This document shows positions 25,901 to 31,550 of a stretch of 64,000 nucleotides of DNA, piece by piece. This DNA comes from Ascaphus truei. Lineage: Eukaryota > Chordata > Amphibia > Anura > Ascaphidae. The stretch spans positions 69,570,585 through 69,634,584 of the forward strand of contig CM071573.1 in assembly GCA_036426205.1 (NCBI GenBank), given 5' to 3'. Within the stretch, counting starts at the first letter, position 1. Every line of letters begins with the position of its first letter. Below the pieces are notes generated by a model, which was given only the letters and a program-made list of their open reading frames with translations, was not told the origin of the DNA and searched no databases. The position numbers and the translations under genes were made by a program.

Positions 25901-26450
25901 TTTTATTCTTGCCTTATTTATGGTCTAATTACCACGTTATGCAGCCCTACTAAATAAATGTTAAGGTCCAGGGGCCTATGTATATGCGAGTGGAGCTCAG
26001 TTCTGACTTCAGTGACATTACCGGGGGGGATGTAACTATTTTGCTGCCAGAGAGGCTTACAACACATTGAAATAAAGCTGCTGTGACCCCCATGCATCTG
26101 CTCATAGCCGCCGCCTCCTGCGGCTGGACCTGTGAGGTGACAGGGAGGCCTGTCAGTGATACACCGCAGGCTTTTGGCCTAGCTGTGGTGTATTGGTCTA
26201 AACAGCACCGGGGCGCCCGGGTCTCCCCCTCCGGCCTCACCTCCCTCAGGCCCCGTCTTCCTCGTCCCTATAGCAGGCCTCCCCGGAATCTCGCACTCAC
26301 CGCCTCCCGTTCCGGCTCTCTCTTACTTCCCGTCCGCCTCTCAAAAGCGTCGTCTAGTTCCGACCGGAAATGACGCCGTAGCTCCCCACAGACTCCGCCA
26401 GCTTCTCTGCTGCTGCCACGTCCTCACTCTCACGCTCTCCCTCCTCCCGC
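907..26450 (-). CDS. SEC24C: SEC24C, COPII coat cargo-adaptor subunit (gene span, 5' part only)
   Basis: SEC24C pairs with SEC23 in the inner COPII coat and selects ER export cargo on the cytosolic face of ER exit sites. The translated exons follow the SEC24C order: an N-terminal Pro/Gln-rich disordered region beginning MNVNQ, the DPDSIPSP motif, [40 protein letters not shown], and [13 protein letters not shown] at the start of the trunk (vWA-like) domain. The choice of C over its paralogue SEC24D rests on the MNVNQ start, [17 protein letters not shown] and DHTGKRVD. All located exons have GT-AG borders, and phases agree at each junction where both neighbours were found. The gene runs off the left edge, so the rest of the trunk, helical and gelsolin domains are absent. 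Introns are long and full of MITEs. The zinc-finger exon between 2391 and 4624 was not found. Confidence 0.95.
1434..1873. mobile_element. MITE with TTAAAGC...GCAGTTCAAGC ends, copy 1
   Basis: It starts TTAAAGCTGCAGTTCAAGC and ends in a decayed inverted form, GCTTGAACTGCTGCTA. The body is about 80 percent identical by eye to 50784-51214. The TTAA at the end suggests a piggyBac-type target duplication. Contains an 11-C run. Confidence 0.65.
1909..2142. mobile_element. Tc1/mariner-like MITE, 234 bp, copy 1
   Basis: Ends are TACAGCTCAACC and GGGGTTGAGCTGTA, perfect inverted repeats starting in TA. Internal GCGTTATAAGCGGAT is itself repeated. The second copy, at 53309-53542, has the same length. 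Confidence 0.75.
2276..2391 (-). CDS. SEC24C: SEC24C exon after the zinc finger
   Basis: Acceptor TTGTCACAG. The first two bases complete a Val codon (entry phase 1). Donor TGTAAG/GTAAAAC, exit phase 0. It reads [20 protein letters not shown], then [18 protein letters not shown], closely matching SEC24C. HTGKRVD separates it from the SEC24D form. Confidence 0.94.
2803..3070 (+). mobile_element. Foldback-repeat fragment plus Penelope-like 3' segment with hammerhead-like motif
   Basis: 2803-2835 matches the end of the abundant foldback repeat. Then 2922-2955 shows TTGATAA, a perfect 5-bp stem GCGCT/AGCGC around GTCAT, and GAAACGCGTT. An AATAAAGC follows at 2997. The same order (motif, about 50-70 nt, AATAAA) is seen at 21551. 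Confidence 0.4.
3240..3890. other. SEC24C intron, nothing recognised
   Basis: AT-rich intron sequence with short CA and A runs. The missing zinc-finger exon was searched for here on the minus strand and not seen. Confidence 0.3.
3898..4077. repeat. Foldback repeat (GATATC/CAGCACAGGTGGCTCA family), copy
   Basis: Palindromic unit: a left arm with GCTTCAGCACAGGTGGCTCA and a right arm with its complement TGAGTCACCTGTGCTGAAGC, then GGGATATCCTGAAAACTTGACC. One of about a dozen copies in the window. Confidence 0.75.
4624..4751 (-). CDS. SEC24C: SEC24C coding exon 8
   Basis: Acceptor CAATGCAG, entry phase 1, donor GATGAG/GTAATG, exit phase 0. It encodes [36 protein letters not shown] and LPADE, the beta-rich segment just before the zinc finger. 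The next exon should carry the zinc finger and enter in phase 0, but it was not located. Confidence 0.95.
4787..5107 (+). repeat. Dispersed repeat, short form (sister of 6128-6988)
   Basis: It shares TAATGCCCGAGACC, GCTGTTCATGGAACCTAC, the CACAGGACTCAGA segment, ATGTAAGGAGATGT and the AAGGGGAAACCTTATA end with the 6.1-7.0 kb copy. It has only one unit of the 21-bp motif. A solo LTR (TGTAATG...CCTTA(C/T)A) is possible, but no target duplication was seen. Confidence 0.55.
5133..5558. mobile_element. hAT-like nonautonomous element, 426 bp
   Basis: Ends are CAGGGGTGGGGAACCTT and AACGTTCCCCACCCCTG. Flanking 8-mers are CTGTAAGG and CTGAAACG (6 of 8 match, a decayed target duplication). Homologous to 8019-8501. 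The interior is GC-rich with GGGGGAAGT and CTGCTGGGG repeats. Confidence 0.8.
6128..6988 (+). repeat. Dispersed repeat, long form with expanded minisatellite
   Basis: Same family as 4787-5107, from TGTAATGCCCAAGAC to GGGGGACCTTACA. The difference is the insertion-like expansion of a 21-bp unit at 6178-6785. Confidence 0.6.
6178..6785. repeat. 21-bp minisatellite, GAGGAGCAGCCAGCCCAGGGG
   Basis: About 29 imperfect tandem units, with indels that shift the frame in the second half. The long Pro/Gln/Gly-rich readings in every frame on both strands come from this repeat and are not taken as genes. Confidence 0.9.
7256..7367 (-). CDS. SEC24C: SEC24C coding exon 7
   Basis: Acceptor CTATCATAG, entry phase 0, donor CAAG/GTACAG, exit phase 1. 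It reads [16 protein letters not shown], then [19 protein letters not shown], nearly identical to vertebrate SEC24C. This is the first well-conserved segment leading into the folded core. Confidence 0.95.
7629..7735. repeat. Foldback repeat, left half (split by insertion)
   Basis: CTCAACACCAGTCC... to CAGCACAGGTGGCTCAATCA. The matching right half is at 10470-10570, so the 2.7 kb between them was inserted into an existing copy. Confidence 0.7.
8019..8501. mobile_element. hAT-like nonautonomous element, 483 bp, perfect 8-bp TSD
   Basis: CAGGGGTGGGCAACC...AACGTTCCCCACCCCTG, flanked by CCCTAAAT at 8011-8018 and again at 8502-8509. Interior like 5133-5558. It sits in the left arm of the palindrome and has no partner in the right arm. 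Confidence 0.92.
9896..10118. mobile_element. hAT-like MITE, 223 bp, perfect 8-bp TSD
   Basis: Starts CAGCGGTGGGCAAACTGG and ends GCGCTCCCATG, flanked by GTCTAGAT at 9888-9895 and 10119-10126. GC-rich. It interrupts the right arm of the palindrome only. Confidence 0.85.
10470..10570. repeat. Foldback repeat, right half with long G tract
   Basis: CCACCTGTGCTGAAGC...GAAAACCTGACC, then a G-rich run of about 36 bases broken by one T (10511-10547), then AGAACCCCTGGC. Partner of 7629-7735. Confidence 0.7.
10903..10960. repeat. (CATA)n microsatellite
   Basis: Tandem CATA units interrupted by one TATA. Intronic. Confidence 0.9.
11828..12262. mobile_element. TTAA-ended MITE, 435 bp
   Basis: Starts TTAAAGCAGCAATCCTG and ends CAGGATTGCTGCTTTAA, perfect inverted repeats. 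Internal GTATCTCAGGAAGCAGG and its complement form a second inverted pair. Related interiors occur at 34440-34793, 50534-50787 and 57190-57545. Confidence 0.85.
12300..12984. other. SEC24C intron, nothing recognised
   Basis: AT-rich sequence without recognisable exon, TIR or retroelement motif. Confidence 0.3.
12985..13372. mobile_element. TTAA-ended MITE, 388 bp
   Basis: Starts TTAAAGAGGCATTTCCTC and ends GAGGAACTGCCCCTTTAA (inverted, two mismatches). Its right end matches 41956-42001. Confidence 0.7.
13373..16030. other. SEC24C intron 6, mostly unique sequence
   Basis: Apart from the exon-like segment at 14310-14351, I see no exon, TIR pair or retroelement. It is unusually free of the window's dispersed repeats. 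Confidence 0.35.
14310..14351 (-). pseudogene. Extra SEC24C exon-6-like segment (alternative or relic exon)
   Basis: On the minus strand [18 protein letters not shown] is followed at once by the donor GTAAGTGAAG, which copies the end of the 16-kb exon ([15 protein letters not shown], donor GTAAGTGAAT). A CAG just before 14351 would give a 42-nt exon, phase 0 to phase 0, insertable between exons 6 and 7. The pyrimidine tract before it is poor, and the coding similarity continues upstream of that CAG, so it may instead be a partial tandem exon duplicate that is no longer used. Several differences between the copies are synonymous. Confidence 0.45.
16039..16190 (-). CDS. SEC24C: SEC24C coding exon 6 (DPDSIPSP motif)
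   Basis: 152 nt, entry phase 1, exit phase 0, acceptor TGTGCTCAG, donor CCT/GTAAGTG. The peptide starts [20 protein letters not shown] and ends [13 protein letters not shown], the conserved end of the disordered region just before the folded domain in SEC24C and SEC24D. A related extra copy of the 3' end of this exon is found at 14310-14351. Confidence 0.94.
16384..16545. repeat. Foldback repeat, copy
   Basis: GGGGTTTCTCAACTCCATTCC...GAGCCACCTGTGCTGAAGC...AGAACCCCTG. The left arm is shortened. Confidence 0.7.
17464..17898 (-). CDS. SEC24C: SEC24C coding exon 5 (largest N-terminal exon)
   Basis: 435 nt, phase 1 to phase 1, acceptor TTTCCACAG, donor AATG/GTATGT. It encodes about 145 residues rich in Pro, Gln, Gly and Ser, including [23 protein letters not shown] and FPLQQNG. 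These line up with SGSFPNSG, QRSAPSQ and YQPQQNG of human SEC24C. Low complexity explains the long reading in the overlapping frame, which is a shadow. Confidence 0.92.
18593..18762 (-). CDS. SEC24C: SEC24C coding exon 4
   Basis: Acceptor CTCAACAG, entry phase 2, donor TACG/GTAAGAC, exit phase 1. The peptide includes [19 protein letters not shown] and ends [20 protein letters not shown]. The MQISG...GLG(Y/F)G motif is characteristic of SEC24C and SEC24D N-terminal regions. Confidence 0.92.
19242..19380 (-). CDS. SEC24C: SEC24C coding exon 3
   Basis: Acceptor TACTTTTAG, entry phase 1, exit phase 2 at CAAAG/GTATTATG. The peptide contains [12 protein letters not shown] and [13 protein letters not shown], which align with the APPSSGAPPAST and YGQFGQGDVQNGP segments of vertebrate SEC24C. 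It is part of the disordered N-terminal region. Confidence 0.9.
20094..20260. repeat. Foldback repeat, full copy
   Basis: CAGGGGTGGCCAACTCCAGTCC to AATTGGCCACTCCTG. Both arms present and able to form one long hairpin. Confidence 0.8.
20323..20412 (-). CDS. SEC24C: SEC24C coding exon 2, Ser/Thr/Pro-rich cassette
   Basis: A 90-nt exon, phase 1 to phase 1, with acceptor TTTCCAG and donor ATAG/GTAAAT. It reads [12 protein letters not shown], then a Ser/Thr-rich stretch ending SPVTSDYI. I recognise no counterpart in the human protein at this point, where PPQG is followed directly by MSRAPPSSG. It is a multiple of three and symmetric, so it can be included or skipped without a frameshift. It may be a lineage-specific cassette exon. 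Confidence 0.7.
20505..20816 (+). pseudogene. Penelope-like element, C-terminal GIY-YIG endonuclease fragment
   Basis: It reads [20 protein letters not shown] at the start and [18 protein letters not shown] near the end, the typical beginning and end of the GIY-YIG domain of Penelope-like retroelements. The reverse transcriptase part is absent upstream (5' truncated). A G-rich run at 20682-20695 interrupts the middle, so the reading there is uncertain. It lies inside a SEC24C intron in the opposite orientation. Confidence 0.75.
21546..21640 (+). other. Penelope-like 3' repeat with hammerhead-like motif and AATAAA
   Basis: CTTGAGAAAGCG, a short spacer and GTGAAACGCGTGGG, followed by AATAAAGCC at 21621. 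Position 0.7 kb after the GIY-YIG end fits the terminal repeat of a Penelope-like element, which in other animals carries hammerhead ribozymes. The core is degenerate (CTTGAGA instead of CTGATGA). Confidence 0.45.
21641..22860 (+). other. Probable downstream part of Penelope-like element
   Basis: Contains an inverted pair, GACGTCACTCAAAC at about 22001 with GTTTGAGTGACGTC at about 22108, spaced by 90 nt, and a GC-rich stretch starting at the ATG at 21738. No known domain was recognised. It may be the 5' part of a tandem partial copy. Confidence 0.3.
22864..23035. repeat. Foldback repeat, full copy
   Basis: GCAGGTGTGGCCAATTCCAGTCC to GACTGGAGTTGGCCACC. Both arms intact, centre CAGTGGACGACAGCTACC. 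Confidence 0.8.
23040..23880. other. SEC24C intron 1 downstream part, nothing recognised
   Basis: AT-rich and unique-looking. No exon or repeat was recognised. Confidence 0.3.
23907..24103 (-). CDS. SEC24C: SEC24C coding exon 1 (start codon)
   Basis: The acceptor CCGTACAG lies before 24103, followed by 28 nt of 5' UTR and the ATG at 24075-24073. The peptide begins [20 protein letters not shown] and continues Gln/Pro/Tyr-rich. The start MNVNQ and the YNGP motif match known SEC24C N termini. The donor CAAG/GTATTA at 23907/23906 leaves phase 1. This ATG is chosen because it matches the family start and is the first one in the exon. Confidence 0.92.
24110..26080. other. SEC24C first intron, no feature seen
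   Basis: Contains one stretch resembling the right part of the 1434/50784 MITE in inverted orientation (24595-24900, with GAGCTCTGCCC and CGATCGCATGAG). The rest is unrecognised. Confidence 0.35.
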
Positions 26451-26590
26451 AACAGAAGGGCAGAGACGGAAGGAGAAGCGGCCTCAGAAGACGCAGTGCG
26501 CATGCGCAATCCCCGGGGGGGGCGTGGGGGTGAATTGACCAACCTTTTGTATGAGGCATGGTCGGCCATCTTTGATTCAGGCAAACAGAC
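26080..26590 (-). promoter_or_regulatory. CpG-rich promoter of SEC24C
   Basis: This is one of the densest CpG blocks in the window. It contains a palindromic GCGCATGCGC (26497-26506; NRF1-type site), a CCGGAAATGACG motif (ETS/CRE-like, near 26362) and AAGATGGCCGAC on the minus strand (YY1-type, near 26563-26575). There is no obvious TATA box. This is the usual layout of a housekeeping TATA-less promoter and fits the start of SEC24C on the minus strand. Divergent transcription is possible but no plus-strand gene begins here. Confidence 0.6.
26301..26440 (-). other. SEC24C: SEC24C noncoding first exon (3' end supported)
   Basis: The minus strand shows a strong donor, GGCG followed by GTGAGTG, with the exon ending at 26301, inside the CpG-rich block. 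The next acceptor in the right place is at 24104, just ahead of the ATG exon. The transcription start is inferred to lie around 26.40-26.45 kb and is not fixed by sequence alone. Confidence 0.5.
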
Positions 26591-26718
26591 CAGCCCCTAA
26601 CAGCACTGCACCCTCACCAGTTATAGAAATGTTTTCTTTCTGTTATTGTCTCAGAACATTTCTCTCAATATTCCTCATAAATCTTACTAATATGTGAATA
26701 AATAACTTGAAATATCTG

Positions 26719-27461
26719 TGTAGCGGGGTACCCCTGGCTACTATTGTACCCAATGGGCTGGCAGTAAACCCTGGTATGTACAGGCTTGCCAGTAGTTGGT
26801 ATGGGGTTTTCACCTTCACCTTTGGTACTGCACTTGAGTGACAGCGGGGGGTGGCACATCCTGTTGTAGCTGGGACAACGGGGTGCCCACCTTCTGGCTG
26901 TACTTAAGGGCAGGACCGCCCTAAAGTTAGAGGTTCTTCCTTACCATTTGAGGGAGGAAGGTCACACGTCGGAGAGCCTGAGATTGGGGCCTACCCATGT
27001 GCTCTTCCCTACGGGCAATACCTCTGCCTCCGCTAGGGAGGTGGGGAAGAGCTAGGACGGCTGTGGGTGCCCTTGGTCTGTAGTGACGGTCCAGGGACCA
27101 TCTCCAGTGAGAGCTGATCTAAAGAGACTGTATCCGGCAGAAGACTGCTGAGTACCTGTTGTGTTACTGCAAAGTGTGTAGTAATAAACCGTTCCTGTTT
27201 GCAATATACACCGGCCTGGTGTGTGATCTAACTGGGGGGAGAGGTAATCAGTTCTACCGTGGGAGATCATCTCCATTTCCCTGGAGCCCATGGCAGATGG
27301 AAGCGCTGCACTGCTAAGTATTACGTGGGGTATGGACCCCAGAAGCCTGTTCCCGTGTCCCCAAGTCATCACCGACTCAGCCCTCTTGTTACCAGCAGGT
27401 ATGCACCACACCCACCCTGTAATGGCCCCTATCTGCGATTGGGAGGGAGAACACCGTTACA
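26719..27461 (+). mobile_element. LTR of element A (5' LTR), 743 bp
   Basis: Starts TGTAGCGGGGTACCCC and ends CACCGTTACA. AATAAA at 27183-27188. It is followed by TTTGGAGGCGCTGCTGAGA (a primer-binding-site-like segment), identical to the one after the LTR at 29254. The start resembles the 3' LTR start at 31551 (TGTAAGGGGGTCACCC). Confidence 0.7.
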
Positions 27462-27927
27462 TTTGGAGGCGCTGCTGAGATGCGATAACAGGACAGGCTT
27501 ACAGCGAAAAAAAGCTGGAAGTAACAAGGTACGCTTCCAGAGCAAGTACTGAATGAAGGAGGGAAGCTAGGTGTAGTTAGGAGGAGAGTAACCTCACACA
27601 GATGACCTAGATGGCCCTATCAGGTGAATGGTCTGGAGACACAAAGGCTATTGCTTTTCTAAGTTATCATAAGGTGGGTAATCGGGATGCCTAGGGGGTG
27701 GCCTGCTTAACGCAGTTAAGAGGGACCCCTGGATAGGATCCGTGATACCGGCAGCCAAAAGGGGCGGCATAAGAGTACTGCATTGGGAAGAAGCCCAGAG
27801 TACTACTAGCCAGTAGCCAGACTATGGAACCACAGAGTGCTTGTAATGGACTAAGATCGTGTACAGCGTATTGAGATGGAGCTTTGCTAGCCTGGGGTAC
27901 AACCTACTCTTGGTAGACTGCTGATCT

Positions 27928-28260
27928 ATGTGCTGTGAGGAACCACAGGGAACGGATTTCTGTCGGAATCGTGGTCACGACGTTGTCTGTGAAAGGACTG
28001 TACCCAAAATGGAGGTTCCCTTCCTTCTCAAGGGTTTGGCGCGAAAGCCAGAACCCCATCCAAGCGATGTGACTGGTTCAGCCAATAGACAGAGTCACGC
28101 CCAGTCTATGTCACCAAGTGCCCCTCCTCTAATCTCCACCAGAGGGAGGGGACACATTGACAACCAATGCTTAAAGACTTTGAAGAATAAGGGAGGTACC
28201 GGATGCAGCGGACCACACCCTCAGTTCTTCGGAGCCTGGCGAGTGAAAGGATCGAGCTAA
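27928..28260 (+). pseudogene. Element A internal ORF remnant
   Basis: 110 residues. The segment from GLARKPEPHP through PPLISTRGRGH to GCSGPHPQFFGAWRV is paralogous to GLAGKPKPRPH, PPLNSTRGSKH and GCREPHPPLYGVWPV in element B. No known domain. It ends before the zinc-ribbon module, so the copy is probably broken by a stop and frame change. Confidence 0.5.
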
Positions 28261-28297
28261 CCTATCTCATGGCCCTTGTGTTCAGTGAACACTGAGT

Positions 28298-28810
28298 ATG
28301 TCCAGCGACATGGAGTTTACTCATTACCGACTACCGGGAGGACTCCTGGTGGTCACTGTGGAAGGGAAGAGGTACTTGCGATGCCTCTGTCCCAAGTGTG
28401 ACTTTCCAGGTGGCGAACTAGCCTGGGGAGCCCAGTGTGCCCGCTGCGGAGCACCGTTTCTAAGGCCTACGCTGACGCGGCCTACGGAATTCGCAGAGAA
28501 GAATGCGACTGACCCCAATACTTGGGATGTTGATGCCACTGCTAAAGAAAAAGCTACCCCAACCATGGATACTTCGGAGGGTCCGTGTGCCCTAGCTGAG
28601 GCCCAAGGGGATTCGAGTGTCCAGATGACCACAGAGGAAGCTGAGACGGTTCCAGACCTGGTCCCCGCAGAGGAACCAGAGACAGTCGGTGAACCGGAAC
28701 CAGCCAACGAGATGTCGGATAAGGTGACTGCCTTGGGTGACGAGGTACCGGTGTTCTCAGAGGCGCATGTGCCGGGACCAGCCTTGCTGATTGCCGCTGA
28801 TGACGCATGA
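28298..28810 (+). CDS. Element A ORF with zinc-ribbon-like module (retroelement protein, function unknown)
   Basis: 170 residues. Near residue 30 it has CLCPKCDFPGGELAWG, then CARCGAPFLRP, a C-x2-C...C-x2-C metal-binding pattern, followed by an acidic, Pro/Glu/Thr-rich tail. The same module recurs in element B. It lies inside an LTR element. It is not a typical retroviral CCHC knuckle and no reverse transcriptase, integrase or protease motif is seen. Start may be the ATG at 28298 or 28310. Confidence 0.55.
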   Translation: MSSDMEFTHYRLPGGLLVVTVEGKRYLRCLCPKCDFPGGELAWGAQCARCGAPFLRPTLTRPTEFAEKNATDPNTWDVDATAKEKATPTMDTSEGPCALAEAQGDSSVQMTTEEAETVPDLVPAEEPETVGEPEPANEMSDKVTALGDEVPVFSEAHVPGPALLIAADDA

Positions 28811-28909
28811 ATGATCGGTGCCTGTCCCCTGCAAATGTGTCCCTTCCCTCTTCCTGCACCAGTAGCCGCCACTCTTCGGTGTTGTTTCAGCCACTGATGA
28901 TTATGCCAG

Positions 28910-29254
28910 TGTGGGGATATACGGTGACTGTGGAGTTACTCTCTGGAGGGAATGTTATAAGTGTGTGTTATTGCCTGTATATATTCTGCGTTACAGTAAA
29001 CTGGTTATATACATCCATGAGTAGGTGGTTATTGTATATGTGGGTCCTGTGTAGGCAACCTTCTACATCCCTAGAACCCTACACAGGTAGAGGCGCTGAA
29101 ACCGAGAACGTTCCAGAGGATTCACCCTAGGCTCTCACTGGCGGAGGCTCAGACCTCCTGTGAGCCTGACAGGTATACTGCACCACACCTGGTAACATAT
29201 AGGTTCCCCTTACATACGCCATATATGCGATTGGGTGGGGGAATACCCGTTACA
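28910..29254 (+). mobile_element. Element B partial 5' LTR, 345 bp
   Basis: Near-identical to 32681-33027 (last 347 bp of the 3' LTR) and followed by TTTGGAGGCGCTGCTGAGA. The first 1.1 kb of the LTR is missing: element A sequence joins it directly at 28909/28910. Confidence 0.75.
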
Positions 29255-29397
29255 TTTGGAGGCGCTGCTGAGATCAGACTTGGGGTGCCCTATTCTATTT
29301 TTGTATCACATTGTGTAATTTGTTTTTCACCATGTTTGTAAAGTCCGGACACGAGGTGCTCACCTGGGCCTTGCGGTGAGATCTTGAACCCCGCCGC

Positions 29398-31524
29398 GTG
29401 GTGGCGGTAGGAGGCCTCCCCGCCACTATAGCCGCTGGAGAGGTCAGGGAGTATATGTGTAAAATTCCTGGGTGGCCGTACGCATGTGGCTTAGCTGTAG
29501 AACAAGATCCCACGTCCACGTGGAAAACGATGCTTTTCGTGGTAAGCTTCACTGAGGATATATGCCTGTCTGAAGCACCGTCCACACTGTTTATGTCAGG
29601 GGACCCATCTGAGGGTTACCCTTTAGTCTACGCTGACCCAGTCAAATGGCGTCTCCCGCCAAAGCAAGAGAGCGCACGTGCGGCTGACTGCAAGCCTGCA
29701 CTAAACTGTGTTGCAAAAATCTGTCCGGGATTGGCGGGAAAACCTAAGCCCCGCCCCCACCAACCGAGTGGCGCAGTGCAGAACCAGAAACAATCCTTGA
29801 AAGAGTGTGCTGTCCCTCCTTTAAATTCCACCAGAGGGAGCAAGCACAGTGAGCCTCAATCAGTAACTGCTGTCTCCACTGAGGAAAGTACAGGATGCCG
29901 TGAACCACATCCTCCGTTGTATGGTGTTTGGCCAGTAGAAGGACTGTGTGTAACGTTTCTTTTGTGCCCGTGCTTACAGAAAGACCTTCAACTCTCTGGT
30001 GGTATGAATTTTGAGCTCTATCAGCTACCAGGAGGGGTTGAGACAGTGAGATTGGAAGGAAAAAGGTACGTCAGAGGCCTATGCCCCAAGTGTGATTTTC
30101 CAGATGGCGAATTGAGCTGGGGACCCAAGTGTGCCTGCTGCGGGGCACAGTTCCTGAGGCCCATGCTGCTGCGGCCTACAGAACCCACAGAGGAAGAGGC
30201 AGCTGACCTCTCTACTGGGGTGATCGATGCTGTTGACCCATCTACCCCAGCTACGAATGTTTCGGAGGGGCCGTGCGCTCTAACCCCGGTTCTAGACTCA
30301 GTTCCACACTCAGGACTGCAGATTCCAGAACCGCAGATTCCGGAATCCCAGGGTAAGGTGTCCCTACCCCCATCCTTGTCTACTGATGACAGCAGCCAAC
30401 CAGCCGTGGTGATGCGCCAGTCGGCGGACCACCCAAGTGAAGCTGAAGCACCTGCTGCTGACCCTGCTTTGGGCCCGCTGCACATCGACATCCCTCGGCA
30501 GCAAGCGCTGGTGCGGCCGGAGCCGTGGAAGAGTCCCACGGCCGTGACGACTCCCAGTGTCTCGGAGGTACATCCGGAGACGGGATTGGAAGAAGAGGAA
30601 CCCATCGCAAGCCAGCGGAGTGGTGAGGAACCTCCTTACTCCCCACAGGCTACGATGGAGGCGGCCGTGGAAAAGGCCCCAACTAAGGCTCATGCTGAGC
30701 AGCAGACCGTCGCTGGACACCCGTGTGTCACCATAACTGAACTGAGTGTGAGCCTGTGCGCTCCAACCCAAATGGTCCCAGAACCGGGATCCAACGCTCC
30801 CGAGTTTCAAGACAGTGAGTGGACTGCCCCAGAAGTGCCAGGGACAGGTCCGAAGACAGCCGAGGTGGGAACTGACAGCGTCTCCGAGGACCTGTTGGCC
30901 ACCATGAATCACCGCAGTGGTAAGGTATCAACCCTTTACCCCCTGCAGGATGAAACAAAGACTTTGAGTATGGAGACATTGCCAATTGCTCGCTTCCCAG
31001 TGGAAGCATCACAAGTACGTAGGGACAAGGACTGTGTGGCGAGGGATTAAGTAAAAATTGCCTCCTTTAAGCTCAAAGAGGAGCGCTCCATTCACAATGT
31101 GGTGGACCGCGGAAAGGGTCAAGGCCTCCTGGCCTACCGCATCCATGCCGCGGGTGGCCGGGTAAAGGTCTGGCCAAGAGACACTGTGCTATTCCTTCCA
31201 CCAGGGGGAGGAAGTAGTCTGGAACCAGTGACTGTTGCAGATGACCACAATCTCAAAGAGTCTAAAGAGACTCCAGTGTTGATAACGGAGACTACCCAGG
31301 CGGAGGCTCACAAAAGTAAAAGTGAGGTACCCCCACATGATCAGTTAGGGGCACCCCACCATTGGTCTCAGCAAACAGCTAAAATTCAGCTGGCCTCGGG
31401 TATTACTGTGTGTGATATGCCATGTATCAGTGATGTTAAAGCCAACATGTTAAGTTGTACAGTTTATGCAATTCATTTTTATTGTGTAACTTTCTGTAAT
31501 GTGATGCTGTTCTCCAAGCGGTGA
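29398..31524 (+). pseudogene. Element B long ORF with zinc-ribbon-like module, one in-frame stop
   Basis: An open stretch of 550 codons ends at the TAA at 31048-31050. The same frame then continues open to 31524. About residue 200 starts MNFELYQLPGG, then GLCPKCDFPDGELSWG and CACCGAQFLRP (C-x2-C...C-x2-C), followed by a long acidic Pro/Ser/Thr-rich region. After the stop the frame has GRVKVWPRDTVLFLPPGGG. No reverse transcriptase YxDD box, integrase or protease motif was recognised in the 2.3-kb interior, so the element looks nonautonomous. Whether this is a Gag-like protein is not known. Confidence 0.6.
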
Positions 31525-31538
31525 CATTGGTATTTTCA

Positions 31539-31550
31539 CCAGGGGGAGAG
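31539..31550 (+). other. Polypurine tract before 3' LTR
   Basis: CCAGGGGGAGAG immediately precedes TGTAAGGGGG, the expected place for the plus-strand primer of an LTR element. Confidence 0.6.

Noticed and set aside
26354..26584. Minus-strand ORF beginning MPESKMADHASYK in the CpG block
   Set aside because: Lies at or upstream of the SEC24C transcription start, has no family match, and the ATGs coincide with a YY1-type motif.
28324..28872. 182-codon minus-strand ORF opposite the element A ORF, and similar ones at 30021-30912
   Set aside because: Mirror readings of GC-rich coding sequence. The plus-strand frames share the zinc-ribbon module between two elements; the minus-strand frames do not.
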